64,000 nt of DNA from Suillus spraguei (taxonomy: Eukaryota; Basidiomycota; Agaricomycetes; Boletales; Suillaceae). Of the stretch, positions 10,379 through 21,296 are shown in pieces (within the stretch, counting starts at the first letter, position 1; every line of letters starts with the position of its first letter). Below the pieces are notes generated by a model. That model saw only the letters and a list, made by a program, of their open reading frames with translations. It had not been told where the DNA came from and made no database searches. The position numbers and the translations under genes are program-made. Location of the stretch: assembly GCA_016800925.1 (NCBI GenBank), contig JABCPU010000246.1, forward strand, positions 37,980 through 101,979, in the 5' to 3' direction.

Positions 10379-11133
10379 TTGTACAACCAATCCAAGCTTA
10401 TACTTTACGTTCTCCTTGGGTTTTTCCTACCTGTCGTCGCACTTTACATAGCGGTGGATATATTTTTATGGAGTCGACCCTCGGCGATGTCAGGTGAGTT
10501 TCTATTTTAATTGAATTTTTTTGCAAGCTGATGCTTGGTTGCATAGTGCATGAAGTGATAATAACAAGTACTGCACGGCTTCATTCTATATAGGACCTAT
10601 GTCTGCGATATATGCCTCCATCCCCGTCATATGCTATGATATTTTCTTGGTCGTTCTCGCCGTTGCTGTCCTCTGGAAGCACCTGAAAGAACGAAAAGAA
10701 ATTCAAATGAAGCCCAACGCCTATGTGGTACTAATCGTCCGATATCATGTCATGTACTTTGTTCTGTAAGTTCCCCCTTCGTTTGTTGTGTCCTGTGTCC
10801 TGTGAAAGCATTCATTGAATTGCGCTAGGAATCTGGCAACTCAAATCATTATGGCGGTATTGTGGGCACACCTTTCGGTACGATCTTCTGTGATTCTAGA
10901 GAGATCCGCTCTAATGCAGGCATGTGCAGACGGCGGCGCTGAATCTCGTACTATTGTTCAAGGATACCGCGCCATTGATTATCGTACCACGTTTTATCAT
11001 CAGCATTTGGGAGACGCATGCCAATGCCAACTGTGTACGTGTCAGTACGACGTTCGAGGATTGTGTCTGTTGGACTTCACCACCGAAATCGGAGCAGCTC
11101 GAGAATGGCTCCGTTCAAAATCGAGAGAGGTAG
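10379..11133 (+). pseudogene. Multi-pass membrane protein, 5'-truncated copy
   Basis: Four exons remain: 10379-10493 (YNQSKLILYVLLGFF), 10594-10765 (CYDIFLVVLAVAVLWKHLKE), 10829 to about 10878 (NLATQIIMAVLWAHLS) and a last exon ending at 11133 (LIIVPRFIISIWETHANA). Hydrophobic helices alternate with short charged loops. The pattern resembles the mushroom-specific multi-TM families annotated as DUF6533/DUF6534-like; that is my inference, not a search result. The second copy at 26.64-27.5 kb shares the exon layout and most residues, and keeps additional upstream exons. The 5' part here is replaced by the hAT-like end at 10378, so the copy is broken. Confidence 0.65.
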
Positions 11134-11390
11134 AGCGAGGTCCATACTTGCCCATAACTAGTGTACGCATATTAAATTATATACTTGTATTTGGACTAGG
11201 TGGAATTCGCGAATGTAGATTTCTTGTGCTTTGATTTATCTGCGCATTGACCAGCACATTTGACTAGGAATCCCAGGTAAGATAGGACTATCGTGGGCTC
11301 ATCCGGTAAGGATCCGTCACTTGAATATTATCTCGCAGTCCAAACATGCCGGATAATCCTTAGGTCCCGGTAAGGTATACTGACAATGGT
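11134..11390. repeat. Non-coding 3' flank shared with 27496-27775
   Basis: The sequence after the membrane-protein fragment (GTGTACGCATATT..., CTTGAATATTATC..., GGTAAGGTATAC) matches the region after the second copy. The duplication therefore includes downstream non-coding DNA. Confidence 0.7.
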
Positions 11391-11649
11391 CCGATCACAT
11401 CATTCAGTAGATGGAGTCTGCTTGTGCATTAAATGAGTAGTAAATAGTAAGACAATATCGTAGATACGATCATGTCGTCTGGGTATGGCTTGTAGACGCT
11501 TCTTGCATAACGAGATTTCTCACCCTGTTCTCTGTGGCCCTTCCTTTCAAGATATTCTCTGCCCTAGTAAACATGTGGAATAACCCTTCGTCCGAAACAA
11601 AAAATACCAAATGGCTGACCTTGTGACTACTGCGGACAAAAGCACCGGC

Positions 11650-11870
11650 TCCACATTGCGATGTTTCATAGCTGTCAGGAAGAGTTCGAGAGCAACCGCC
11701 AACCCTTTGTCGCTTTGCATGAGATACTAGTGTCGGAAAATAGGTTCAACGACCATGTGGTATATGCAAAATGTGGAGAGAAGAAAGAGTAATTCTGCGT
11801 CACCCATGCAGCCATGGGGTTGGAGTGAGCTGGGCCGTTTGCCAGCATGCACCGTGCGCGTAATAACTGC
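11650..11870 (-). pseudogene. Partial copy of the MYND-gene coding sequence
   Basis: GCTCCACATTGCGATGTTTC and GTGTCGGAAAATAGGTTCAA here match 28930-29190 inside the MYND gene (GCTCCACATTGCGATATTTC, GTGTCGGAAAATAGATCCAA). Only this internal stretch is present and it has small indels. It follows the membrane-protein fragment as the MYND gene follows the second membrane-protein copy, so both belong to one duplicated block. Confidence 0.7.
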
Positions 11871-12023
11871 AACAAATTGCTTAGCATCAACATGTCACAT
11901 GTCACATGTGGTCGTTCGACTTCCCAAGTTAGGAGATAGGCATATGATGAGCCGTTGAAATTTGAAATATTGACGCAGGCTTGTTGGCAAGTTCGCCCAC
12001 TGTGATCACGCGATTTCGCCGAT

Positions 12024-15000
12024 ATGTTGGAGGTTTCGACATCGTCCCCAGAGCACAGCCCATGGCAAACCATCAGGTCGCATCTCAACTTTTTCCGCAT
12101 ACATGTTGTTTTCTTGTGAGTTTGTCACATCATGGTAACACTGCTATCAGGCTGTTGGTATTGATGACATTTGAGTTTAGCACTTTCATGCCCCTGATAT
12201 TCTCTGGAATCTTTTATGCTAGCAATGGCGAATATCCAGTTGCATACATCGATGCGCTATACAATTCAGCCAGCGCGATGACTGTGTGTGGTCTCGCGAC
12301 TGTGAATTTGAGCCAGCTTACTGCTTGGCAGCAAGTGTTGTTGTTCATCCAGATGTGTATTGGAAATACAGTGTGTTCCTTGACTTCAGAAACACATGAT
12401 ATTTCCCTAATCTCGGCTCAAGGTCATCGTGTCGTGGGTCATAGTGTACACCAGGAGGTTGTTATTTACAGCATACCCGTCAATGATATTCACTCCTATT
12501 TTTACAGGCACTACTTTGCGAAGACATTCAATCATATTATTGGAGTGGAGGCTGCCCGTCAGGCCACGATCAAGGCAGAGCAGCAGCTTACCACTACGTC
12601 TGCAGGGAATCTTGTTGACAGTGAACGCAGATGGTCCTGCCGCATCTTTCGAAGGAAGACTAGCCTTAGTACAGCACCGGAGGATTCCGCTAGTGCTGGT
12701 GCTCGAACAACACCGAAGGGCAGCGCAAAGAGACTAAGATCTGATACGATCAGGCGCTTAGATGGTCAGCCAAAATTGGTCAACCCAAGTGGACGGATCA
12801 CAGAAAGCGGTGCGGTTCTTATGAAGCATTTTTCATTGAGATCTGCAATGAGCTTAAACCTGCAAGCAGATGAACAAGGGCAAGGGCCCCATCCTCATCA
12901 ACTTGCGTTTGCCGATGAAATGGCCCAGACTCCGCAGCAGCTTGAGTTGGAAAATAATAATTCCACCATCAATAACCTACATGTAGAAACTATCAACATG
13001 GGGCCCGCAGATTTGAGGAGAAACACTCCGTAGGTATCTACAACACTATTTTTTGGTATCAGCGAGCCTGATATCTGTTTTACATCAGCGGGTATCCCCG
13101 TCGTCTTTCTGATTCTGGCAATCTGGGAGAACTCTCAAATTGTGTGCCTGAAGCGGGCCAAGGTACTGTAGTGTCAGCTACATCAACCGGGATGCTAGGG
13201 ACAGCAACTGTCGAGTTTGCACCCACTGTTTATCGTTCTCACCCCCTCTTTCCTGTCGGTAGCCGGACTGGTAACTTGGATGCCCCTATAATTTCATCAG
13301 ATATTTCAGTTCCAGGGTTCTCTGCTCCTCACCACTGCCGCTGCCGCCATTCTTCCGCAGTCCCCCAACATTCGCATGTACCATTAACACAGCACCCAAC
13401 CATGCAAACACATCGATCTAGCAATGGTAGGCGCACATCAAATTTGCATCTTGTCAACCAGCCGCAGGAGCAGATGCTACGAGGGTTTGGGGGGTTTCCC
13501 ATGCCACACGAGCTGCTGGGGATGCTGTTCGGCTGGCTATTTCCTAATACCAAAAATAGACTGGAGAGAACTGTAACAATTCCTATTACTACTACACTGA
13601 CAGGCAGTGGGCTGGGACGGACTATGAGCGGTACTGCGAGTATCCCTGGGAGGCCAACGCACGGCGGAAGCATTAGTGCTAAGGAGGGTACAAAGCCTGT
13701 AACATATATTTCGTCCGACACCATCGTTGGGCGGAATTCTGCATTTCATTTTTCAACCAAAGAACAGCTTGAGGAGTTGGCTGGAGTTGAATATCGGGCA
13801 CTGAATGTGCTACTATGGTTGGTTGCATCTGTGAGTGGTCTTGTTTTCAGTCGTTTTCATCGACTTAAAATGTGTTCGTAGTATCACATAACTGTACAAC
13901 TGATTTCCTTCGTGGTGATCGCTCCTTACATGTCATTGCCAAAGTGGGCGAGCGATCTCAAACCTCCTGCCCTATTGAGAACAATCGCGGTCCCTTGGTG
14001 AGCAGTGTCTTACAATGCTAAGAATATGACATCAACTAACAGAACCTGAATGAAGGTTTTCATTGTTTCAAGTGGTATCGGCTTACACAAATACTGGAAC
14101 TTCTCTTGTCGACCAGAGTATGGTGCCCTTCCAGACAGCTTATCCGAGTGAGTATCATATGTCATATATACGGAATGATGCTAACGTTTACTTATCAAGT
14201 GATCTTTTTTCTGATGTTTTGCACTTTGGCAGGCAACACTGCATTTGTAAGTTTCAATGAGCTCAATCTAACAACATAATAATCTTTCATCATTGTCAGC
14301 CTATATTGTGAGTTTGCAATCCGTAAGGTATGGTATGACAGTTCTTGCTGAAAAACAACATAAAGACTCCGCTTTCTCATGTAAGTATGCTATCTCTGTG
14401 ATAAACTCATCGTTCATCATAAGAAGTTGGATCATCACGAAACTCGTACCGAGGGATTCTCGACTAGATGAAACACTGCATTTCCTCCTAGACCATCCCC
14501 GTCGATGCTTTGTTTATCTTTTCCCTTCGTACCAAACTTGGTTTCTTCTGACGATTCTGGTCATCATGAAGTACGCACACTTCATGACTATCCCTAATAC
14601 CGTGTACTGAACTCGGCAATATAGCCTTACAAACTGGCTCTGCTTCTTGGTCCTTGACATTGGTAACCCTGACATTGATTCCATACCTCTAGGAACGAGA
14701 GTTATTGCTGGACTATATCAGACGGTCGCTATTCGTGCCCCGGCCATAGTTCCGTTTGCCAGCGTAGCTCCCGCTGTCAAGTCAGGTGGTGCAATCGTCG
14801 TATGGAAAAGGCGCTAACTTCAGGAAACAGAGTCGTGTATGTTATCATGATGTATATCAGCGTATGTGAGTACCTTTATTATTTCGGCGATACGCGTAAA
14901 ACTAACTGCCTGTCAAGACCCCATTGCACTGAGGTGCGTTCGCCACTGGCAACCTTACAGATAGGTCATTATGATATTTTCAATTAGTGTCCGTTCGACA

Positions 15001-15736
15001 AATGTCTACGAGGAGCAATCCCTGGGTATATACAGTGATAATGATTCAGAGGACGGAAGTGCCTTTTCAACCACAGGCCCAAGAATGACGGTATGGTCGC
15101 GGTACTTAGCTCTTCACGCACGTCGACAACTGGCATTTGGTATGTCTGATTTTCTTCCCTAATGACTTGTCTCACCTTGGTATCAAGACATGTGGTGGTT
15201 GTGTCTGGTGAGCTTGTGCACTGTCGCAGCGGGGGAAATACTGAACTTGCCTGACGTAGGCGCTCGTGTTTATTTGTATCATAGAGGTAAGCAGCGCAAC
15301 GACGGAGGATTCGCAACGGTTTCAATGGGTCGATTAATGGTAGCGCGAAAACTTGGACAACACCGAGATACAGGGCTGGTTCAATATCTTTACTATCAGT
15401 ATGTGCTCATCTTATCAGATTGCGGTCTCTGCTCAATTCCACCAAGTTTTTGAATTAGTCTCGGCATATGGCACTGTTGGTCTCAGTCTTGGGATACCTA
15501 CCGTAAGTGATGGGGTTGCTGTGTTACAATTGAAGTATTCTTATTTGCTGTGGTAGGAAAATTATTCGTTTTCTGGTGCCTTAAAGCCTCTTTCAAAGCT
15601 CATAGTATGCCTCGTCATGCTTCGCGGGCGACATCGTAGTCTCCCAGTAGCCATCGACCGCGCTATCATGTTCCCTTCCGAATTTGAAATGACGAATGAC
15701 GAACCACTGGTCCCTGTCACGCATGATAACATGTAA
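12024..15736 (+). CDS. TRK-type high-affinity potassium transporter
   Basis: Plasma-membrane K+ uptake protein of the Trk/Ktr family. I assembled 19 exons whose lengths sum to 2724 nt, one open frame of 907 codons. Start ATG 12024 (MLEVSTSS), then LNFFRIHVVFFTF-MPLIFSGIFYASNG, YIDALYNSASAMTVCGLATV (first pore segment), VSWVIVYTRRHYFAK, and a long hydrophilic loop (about 12550-13750). After that come VEYRALNVLLWLVAS, SAYTNTGTSLVDQSMVPF (pore), LDETLHFLLDHPRRCFVYLFP, VLDIGNPDIDSIPLG, YVIMMYISVYPIALSVRSTN, FELVSAYGTVGLSLG (pore), and the conserved end SGALKPLSKLIVCLVMLRGRHRSLPVAIDRA. Three exons are tiny: 14300-14307 (8 nt), 14366-14380 (15 nt) and 14918-14933 (16 nt). A simple read-through shows a false TGA at 14309; splicing at the GTGAGT donor 14308 avoids it. 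Length and order fit fungal TRK1/TRK2. Confidence 0.9.
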
Positions 15737-17096
15737 TCAAACCCCCTCAACGAGCCATGGCACACCCGTGACCCGGTCTCGCTTCTAGCAACGAAGGTTT
15801 CGATTATTTCGAGGGATGACTCAAGGAAGATAAGAAGCGGAGTGGCAGTTATGATGCACTTGTTATGCCTGGAAGACAAAATACGGGATCAGAGGTCTCT
15901 GACATCTAGTATGCACTTCGTGGCACTCGCACCACGGCGACGAGTTTTAACATTGTATTTTACTACCCTCATCCATCAGACAAATGATATGGTGGCACAT
16001 AGACGCAACGAGCGATTATAGGACGTTTATTAGTATGTTCTTTACAATAATCTCTTGAGCAGAGCTCTAATTCGATGGTCTGTCGGGGGTACTCGCAGCA
16101 CGCGCCTATCAGTAGCATGGCAGGCTAGAGATAGAAGGCAGGCAGTATTCTTGCTAATGCCACGTTCGTTGATCTGCGGAGCACTCGGATCTCTAACGCC
16201 TTCTTTTCTTCACGCCAAGGTCCTGGAATCTGCTACCATGTGCCCACCGCCTCGCTCTGCCTCCGACTTGTCGGTCATCAGTCTACAAAATACAAGAAAA
16301 ATGTAAGATTAACGAACTGAAGTTGAACTCACTTCTAAGATGCACCATTGTGCTTGGTATTATCCCATGCCTGAACCAACCATGGTTTTGTTCGTATTTT
16401 TCACTTGGAAGATGGGCGACTGATAGAGCCAGCGATGAATGCGAGCCCTGCTCGGTGCTGCAAAAAAAATAAGAGGGAAATGTTGTCATGAAAACGGTGC
16501 CGTTAGAGGAAAATATTACATTGGTCGCACCTTTTCCCTATCATCGGTATCGTACACCTCGAAAATTAAACTGGGATATCGATTATCTCGTGCAGCGCCT
16601 GAGAACTGTGTGAGAGACGTATGATAAAGACGATCAGGCAGTGTTGACCGGAGTCAGAGTTCGAAGAAAAAGTATCCTTTATTCCTTCCCAATTCCTTCC
16701 CTGACTTAATGTGCGCTCCATAACGTCTGGTTTCGAGACCGACAGGAGGCCAAATGGAAAGACCACGATATCTTAATAGAAATTATATGTATTAGCACGA
16801 CGCACCATATCACCTAGAAATTACAGTTTATGAATGGTTTGTACCTATTTTGTGGTCCGAACTTCAACTTGGAAACGACGATCCCGTCATAAGAATTACT
16901 ACCAGCATGCATTATACGGATTGAGCTCCTGCAGTGGTAGTAGAAAAGATAGTTGTCCAATTACATATGAACATGTGTTAACTCAGACAAAGTAAGTAAC
17001 CCCAACCTCGAACAACCAACTTCAAACGTCAAACAAGGACCACGTTTGTAACGTTAGCTGCCTGCTGAGTGCTCTTAGTGCTCTAGTCATCAATCA
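15737..17096. other. No recognisable gene
   Basis: About 1.36 kb between the transporter and the J-domain gene. Short open frames only. From about 16640 on, the sequence is repeated at 43880 onward, upstream of the truncated J-domain copy, so that part behaves as 5' flank of the J-domain gene. Confidence 0.5.
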
Positions 17097-18191
17097 ATGA
17101 GATCCAGAGGGTCTCCATCCTTTCTCCTATTTCTCAATCTCTCTCGGTCATGGCCATCACAGAACAAGACCATCGCACTACCACATCCCAAACGCTACTA
17201 CGCCACCACAAGTGGGCCAAACCACGATGCCAAATGGTTGTGGTTTCACGCTCTCGGACTTGAATTTTCATTATGGATGCAGCCGCATGGAAATACTATA
17301 CCACCCCAGCTCACCCAAAGTTCAAAAGCCGGGACGGATCGGTGGGTTCACTATACCGCACTTGGGTTATGGAGAGATGCTTCGCAGGACCAAATTAAAG
17401 TCTGTCTTTTATCTTTGTTCAAATGTCGTAGCTGATATGACGCCACAGCGAAGGTACTACGAGGTGTGGTTTGGTCATATGTATAATCGATGCATATCGT
17501 TGAAGTGACCTGGCGTGTAGCTAAGCAGGGAACATCATCCTGATGTCTCTCAAGATCCAAGTTCTCCCGAAATTTTCAGAAAGGTTACGGAGGCTTATGC
17601 TGTGCTTGGAAAGAAAAAGACTCGGTGCGCTTCTTCTGAAACTCGGGTATAAACACTGGTTCTGAACGTTATTGTAGACGGAAATACGATCAATATGAGC
17701 AGTTGCATTCTGCTATTATCACAGGATTGCGAGATCAACAGACAGGGCAAACGCCCTCGTCTTCACCCCGACCGCTTGATCCCACTTTCTGGGACCCAAT
17801 CAAGTCAGGCTCAACAACGTTATATCGACCACCTGCTGGATACTGGGCGGTGATGAACAAGATTGTGCGAGAGGGGGAGGAGGAGAGGTCAAAAGCTCAG
17901 GCAGCTTCATCCTCTCTCCAGACAGTTATACCTGCCCATGACAGACCAGAAGAAAAGGAGCCTAAAGTTCGGTTTAGTGAATTTGAACTGCAAGTAATCA
18001 TTGCGGCATTTTTTGCGGTATTCGCAGTGGCATTGGTGGATCGGGGAATCGAGAACTTACTTGGATATACCAGGGCCTTCTTGGTGCGATTGTTGCAAGA
18101 GAATAACGAGAGTGAGTCGGAAAGCAGTACTCTACAGGGACATATAGAAGACCCTACGCCACAAACTACTGATATACGCACTGATGCATAG
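17097..18191 (+). CDS. J-domain (DnaJ-like) protein with one C-terminal membrane helix, probably mitochondrial
   Basis: Exons: 17097-17399, 17449-17463 (only 15 nt), 17521-17624 and 17678-18191; 936 nt, 311 residues. The N-terminus is Arg/Ser-rich without acidic residues ([20 protein letters not shown]), like a mitochondrial presequence. The J-domain reads [51 protein letters not shown], with the HPD motif needed to stimulate Hsp70. A hydrophobic helix ([15 protein letters not shown]) lies near residues 241-255. It faces a shorter paralogue tail to tail (next gene), and a truncated second copy lies at 44296. A mitochondrial Hsp70 co-chaperone role is inferred from the domain and presequence. 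Confidence 0.85.
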
Positions 18192-18335
18192 CAAATACAA
18201 GTTATATACCCGGGCGATTAGACAGACAGTTAATGTATGTATCAGATCATTGCGGAACAATTGCTGTAGCATTAGGCTTTCGACCGTGGTCACGAGTTTC
18301 GATGCAATTTGACAAACTGATTTCAATGGATCAAC

Positions 18336-19338
18336 TCATGCATGCGCGCTGCCCCACGGTGCACCCGCAAACTGGGCTATCACTAACATGAAAGCTAAAA
18401 GTCCAGACACCGCAAATACACGCCCTGCAACACTTTCCGCTGCAGCCATGTCCTCGTCTGTTTGGGTTCTTTCTGGGCGTGGTCCTCCTTTGGCACGATC
18501 TTCATTGCTACCACTAGACGGGCCCGTTCCTGGTGGTGGATTTGCAGACATACGACCGGTCGCTCGTTGGACATGTGGGCTGGAAAATGGATCTGTATGC
18601 GACCATGTATATGATGTGCGCGAATGGGTGCCGGGGGGAGGTTGATAATACGTGTATTTGCCTGCACGAGCGCGTTCCCATGGGTGATCATAAGTTGCGT
18701 TTGGGTCATGCGCATGGCTGGACTTGGGGTCACGGTGCTGATGTTGACGTGGATTACTTTGCCATGCATTACGCGAGCCTGGGGGACGTTTGGTAGTTGC
18801 TTGAGGATGGTGAGAGGATGGCTGTGACGATGATGGGTGGCGACTACGGTCGTACTCTCGCCTGCCATCAAGTCATCAGATCGATATATTGGGTGAGCGC
18901 TTCGAGACATACCGCTTCCGATCATCCCCGAGCACTGCATAAGCTTCACTCACTGCGTGAAATTTGAGCTGTGCCGTACTGTCCTGACTGACATCGGGAT
19001 GATATTTCTTGCTAAGCTAAGAATGAACGTGGACCATCTGCATCAGCAGCTATCCGGTGCTACCAAGAGAATATCTCACTTGGTAGAAGTGTGTCTATCA
19101 TGATTTTGTGAGGGAAGATTCCTTTCGCGAAGGAAATGACACCTGCCTTTATTTGAGCCTTCGTCGCTGTGATTGGAACTCCAAGGGTGGCATAGTGATC
19201 GCGCAAGTGGGCTGGTCGTCGACACGTAGATGAAAAACAGCGGGAATCATGGTGGCCTCCGCATTGTAATGTTGAAGTAATGGAAGGGAGCTTATATGAG
19301 GTGGAAGAAAGCCCCGGAGTGTATCTTGCTGCTGCCAT
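18336..19338 (-). CDS. Second J-domain protein, paralogue with the same exon layout
   Basis: Exons: 19338-19147, 19094-19080 (15 nt), 19016-18913 (104 nt, same length as in the neighbour) and 18861-18336; 837 nt, 278 residues. The N-terminus ([10 protein letters not shown]..., [13 protein letters not shown]) suggests mitochondrial import. J-domain: [52 protein letters not shown], with HPD. Then a His/Pro/Ser-rich linker and one hydrophobic segment near the C-terminus ([17 protein letters not shown]). The first intron fits best with a GC donor (AAG|GCAGGT), because only that keeps the frame through the 15-nt exon. The gene is convergent with 17097-18191, and the stop codons are about 145 bp apart. 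Confidence 0.82.
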
Positions 19339-19569
19339 GTTCGTTATCGAAGGAACCTAGAAAACGTCGGTATGCACCGACCACATCACGTGACTTTAGT
19401 CTCACAAGAGCCGTCGCCGTTATTCGAACTTCACATACTAGTTCCTGCCAGACACAAAACACGACATGATGTGAACTCCCAAGATTACCTCTTCTCCGAG
19501 ATCAGAGAAGCTTTGTGTTCACTAGAATTAATCACTGTCAGACTACTACTCTTCCTAGTGGTTCGTCCA

Positions 19570-19578
19570 TATATAAAG
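19570..19578 (+). promoter_or_regulatory. Possible TATA box of the peroxygenase gene
   Basis: TATATAAAG, about 220 bp before the ATG at 19795. The distance is long but possible in fungi. Position and motif only. Confidence 0.3.
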
Positions 19579-19794
19579 CTATCAAATGATCTTGTCCACC
19601 ACTAACTCCTAGCATCAGTCTCGTTGTATCCTCGTGATTCCACAGGCCGGGCGTTTGTATGCAAGTGGCGCAGGGATACAGTTTGTTTGTCAGTCCTGTG
19701 ACACTGGGTACGTTATTCGGATTCCGTATATATTACTTAAGATTCGTAGTACCTATTCTCTTCTTATCACCTTTGACATACCTATCATCGCAAG

Positions 19795-20827
19795 ATGGGT
19801 TTTTTTGAAGCCCTCTCCCGTCTTTTCTTTGATGTCGGTATTTTATCTTGGGATGTTCTCCTTACTCTCTCCAATCTTGTGAGGCGCAATCGTCGCATCC
19901 GGCATGTCACCCCTCAAGGCCAGCCAGGTTATGGAGGGTGCTGGCCCGAATACAGGCCTCCAGGAGAAACCGACTCCCGCTGCTCTTGCCCTGCACTCAA
20001 TGCATTGGCCAACCATGGTGAGTGACCCTGACGGTCTCAGTGTAGTACTGTTGATGTGACAACATTCAAACCCTAGGCATCATCTCACGCAGTGGCCGCG
20101 ACATCTCATTTGTCGAGGTTGGCAACCATATCCGGGCAACATACAATTTCAGTCCTACCTTCTGCTCATTTGTTCCCCACTTCGCCGCTCGCATGCTTAA
20201 AAAGAGCTACAGCAAGGATACATTTGATTTGAAAGAACTCGACCTGCACAATGGCATTGAGCACGACGCCTCTCTCTTACGTGAGCAATCAATTTTCTTT
20301 ACTTCTTGCAAGTTATATGAAATGATTTGCCTTCAGGCCTCGACACTGCTTTTCAACCGGATCAATCGATAAAGCACGTACCTTTCATTGAGGAGTTACT
20401 TGCCGCCGCGACTAGCAAGGATGAGGCTGGCAATGATCTCATTACCACCAAAGATCTCTCCAGGATGCTCGGCAAGCGGCGTGCGATTGCGCGTGCAGTA
20501 AACAAGGATTTTTCTCTCAGCTTTTTCCACAAGATCTTTGGGAGCACAAAGTACGTTATTGCATCATTCGTTTTCAAGCGCACCTTTGAACGTTCCGTTA
20601 GTGCCGCGACTCTAGTCACTGTCTTTGGAGGTCGTGTGGACCACCTCCATAGCTTCCTGCTTCATGAGCGACTCCCCGAGGGCTGGGAGTCGCACATTCG
20701 CCAACCTTATGGAATGACCCTGACGACATTGAACAAGACCATACTAAAAGTTGAGCTTGGTGTGCACGAGCAGGATTGGGCAGAGGCTGCACGGGAGGCT
20801 GTTGAACGTCGTACTGTTCCTACTTGA
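19795..20827 (+). CDS. Heme-thiolate peroxidase (chloroperoxidase / unspecific peroxygenase family)
   Basis: Exons 19795-20017, 20077-20280 and 20337-20827 give 918 nt, 305 residues. The N-terminus (MGFFEALSRLFFDVGILSWDVLL) is moderately hydrophobic. Family signatures are in order: CSCPALNALANHG, where the Cys in CP is the expected heme thiolate ligand (the usual PCP is SCP here), then GIISRSGRDISF, then LDLHNGIEHDASL with the acid-base EHD triad region that binds Mg2+ and activates peroxide. The C-terminal half (FVFKRTFERSV..., LHERLPEGW) fits the long form of the family. These enzymes are usually secreted and insert oxygen into C-H bonds or halogenate using H2O2. A clear signal peptide is not obvious, so the enzyme may be membrane-bound or intracellular. 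A decayed second copy of the C-terminus lies just downstream. Confidence 0.88.
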
Positions 20828-21204
20828 AATCCTACCCCTAAGCAACTACATTGGACGTGACGTTAGGAACTCATCTGCGTTATCTGTTTTCGTCTAGTTT
20901 GTTTGCTTACTTAGCCATGTTCTAGGGATTCTGTAGACGCTTTTCTTAAAGACTCAAAGACTTCCTCAGCCACGAACCTGTCAACAATTAGCAAGCTCTT
21001 GTCGGGGTACTACCAGCCCTTGAATTCAATTACAGTCATCAGGTAAACTCTTCGGATATAAAACGCCCCCTTTATACTTGATCTTCACGGTTGCGCGCAA
21101 AGCAAGTTGGGCTTAGGGCAAGCAATTGCTAATTCTGAACAGATATATCGGAGTCAGCAAATATCGATGCATATCTACTTGGTTGTCCGCCACTGACGCT
21201 AACA

Positions 21205-21296
21205 AGACCACGCTGACAATTGAATTTAGTGTATGCAAGTAGCATTGGTCAAAAGCAGTACGGGAGACTGTAGAAAATGGTGTCATGCATACTTGA
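21205..21296 (+). pseudogene. Relic of a second peroxygenase copy (C-terminal end)
   Basis: The frame NKTTLTIEFSV.K*HWSKAVRETVEN..MHT* parallels the intact gene's NKTILKVELGVHEQDWAEAAREAVER..VPT*, including the position of the stop. A TAG now interrupts it near 21229. Sequence from about 20930 may also belong to the relic, but I could not align it reliably. Confidence 0.65.

Noticed and set aside
14296..14320. In-frame TGA at 14309 in the TRK gene, suggesting a pseudogene
   Set aside because: GTGAGT at 14308 is a donor. Splicing to a 15-nt exon at 14366 gives PILLRFLI-SW and keeps the whole 907-codon frame open.
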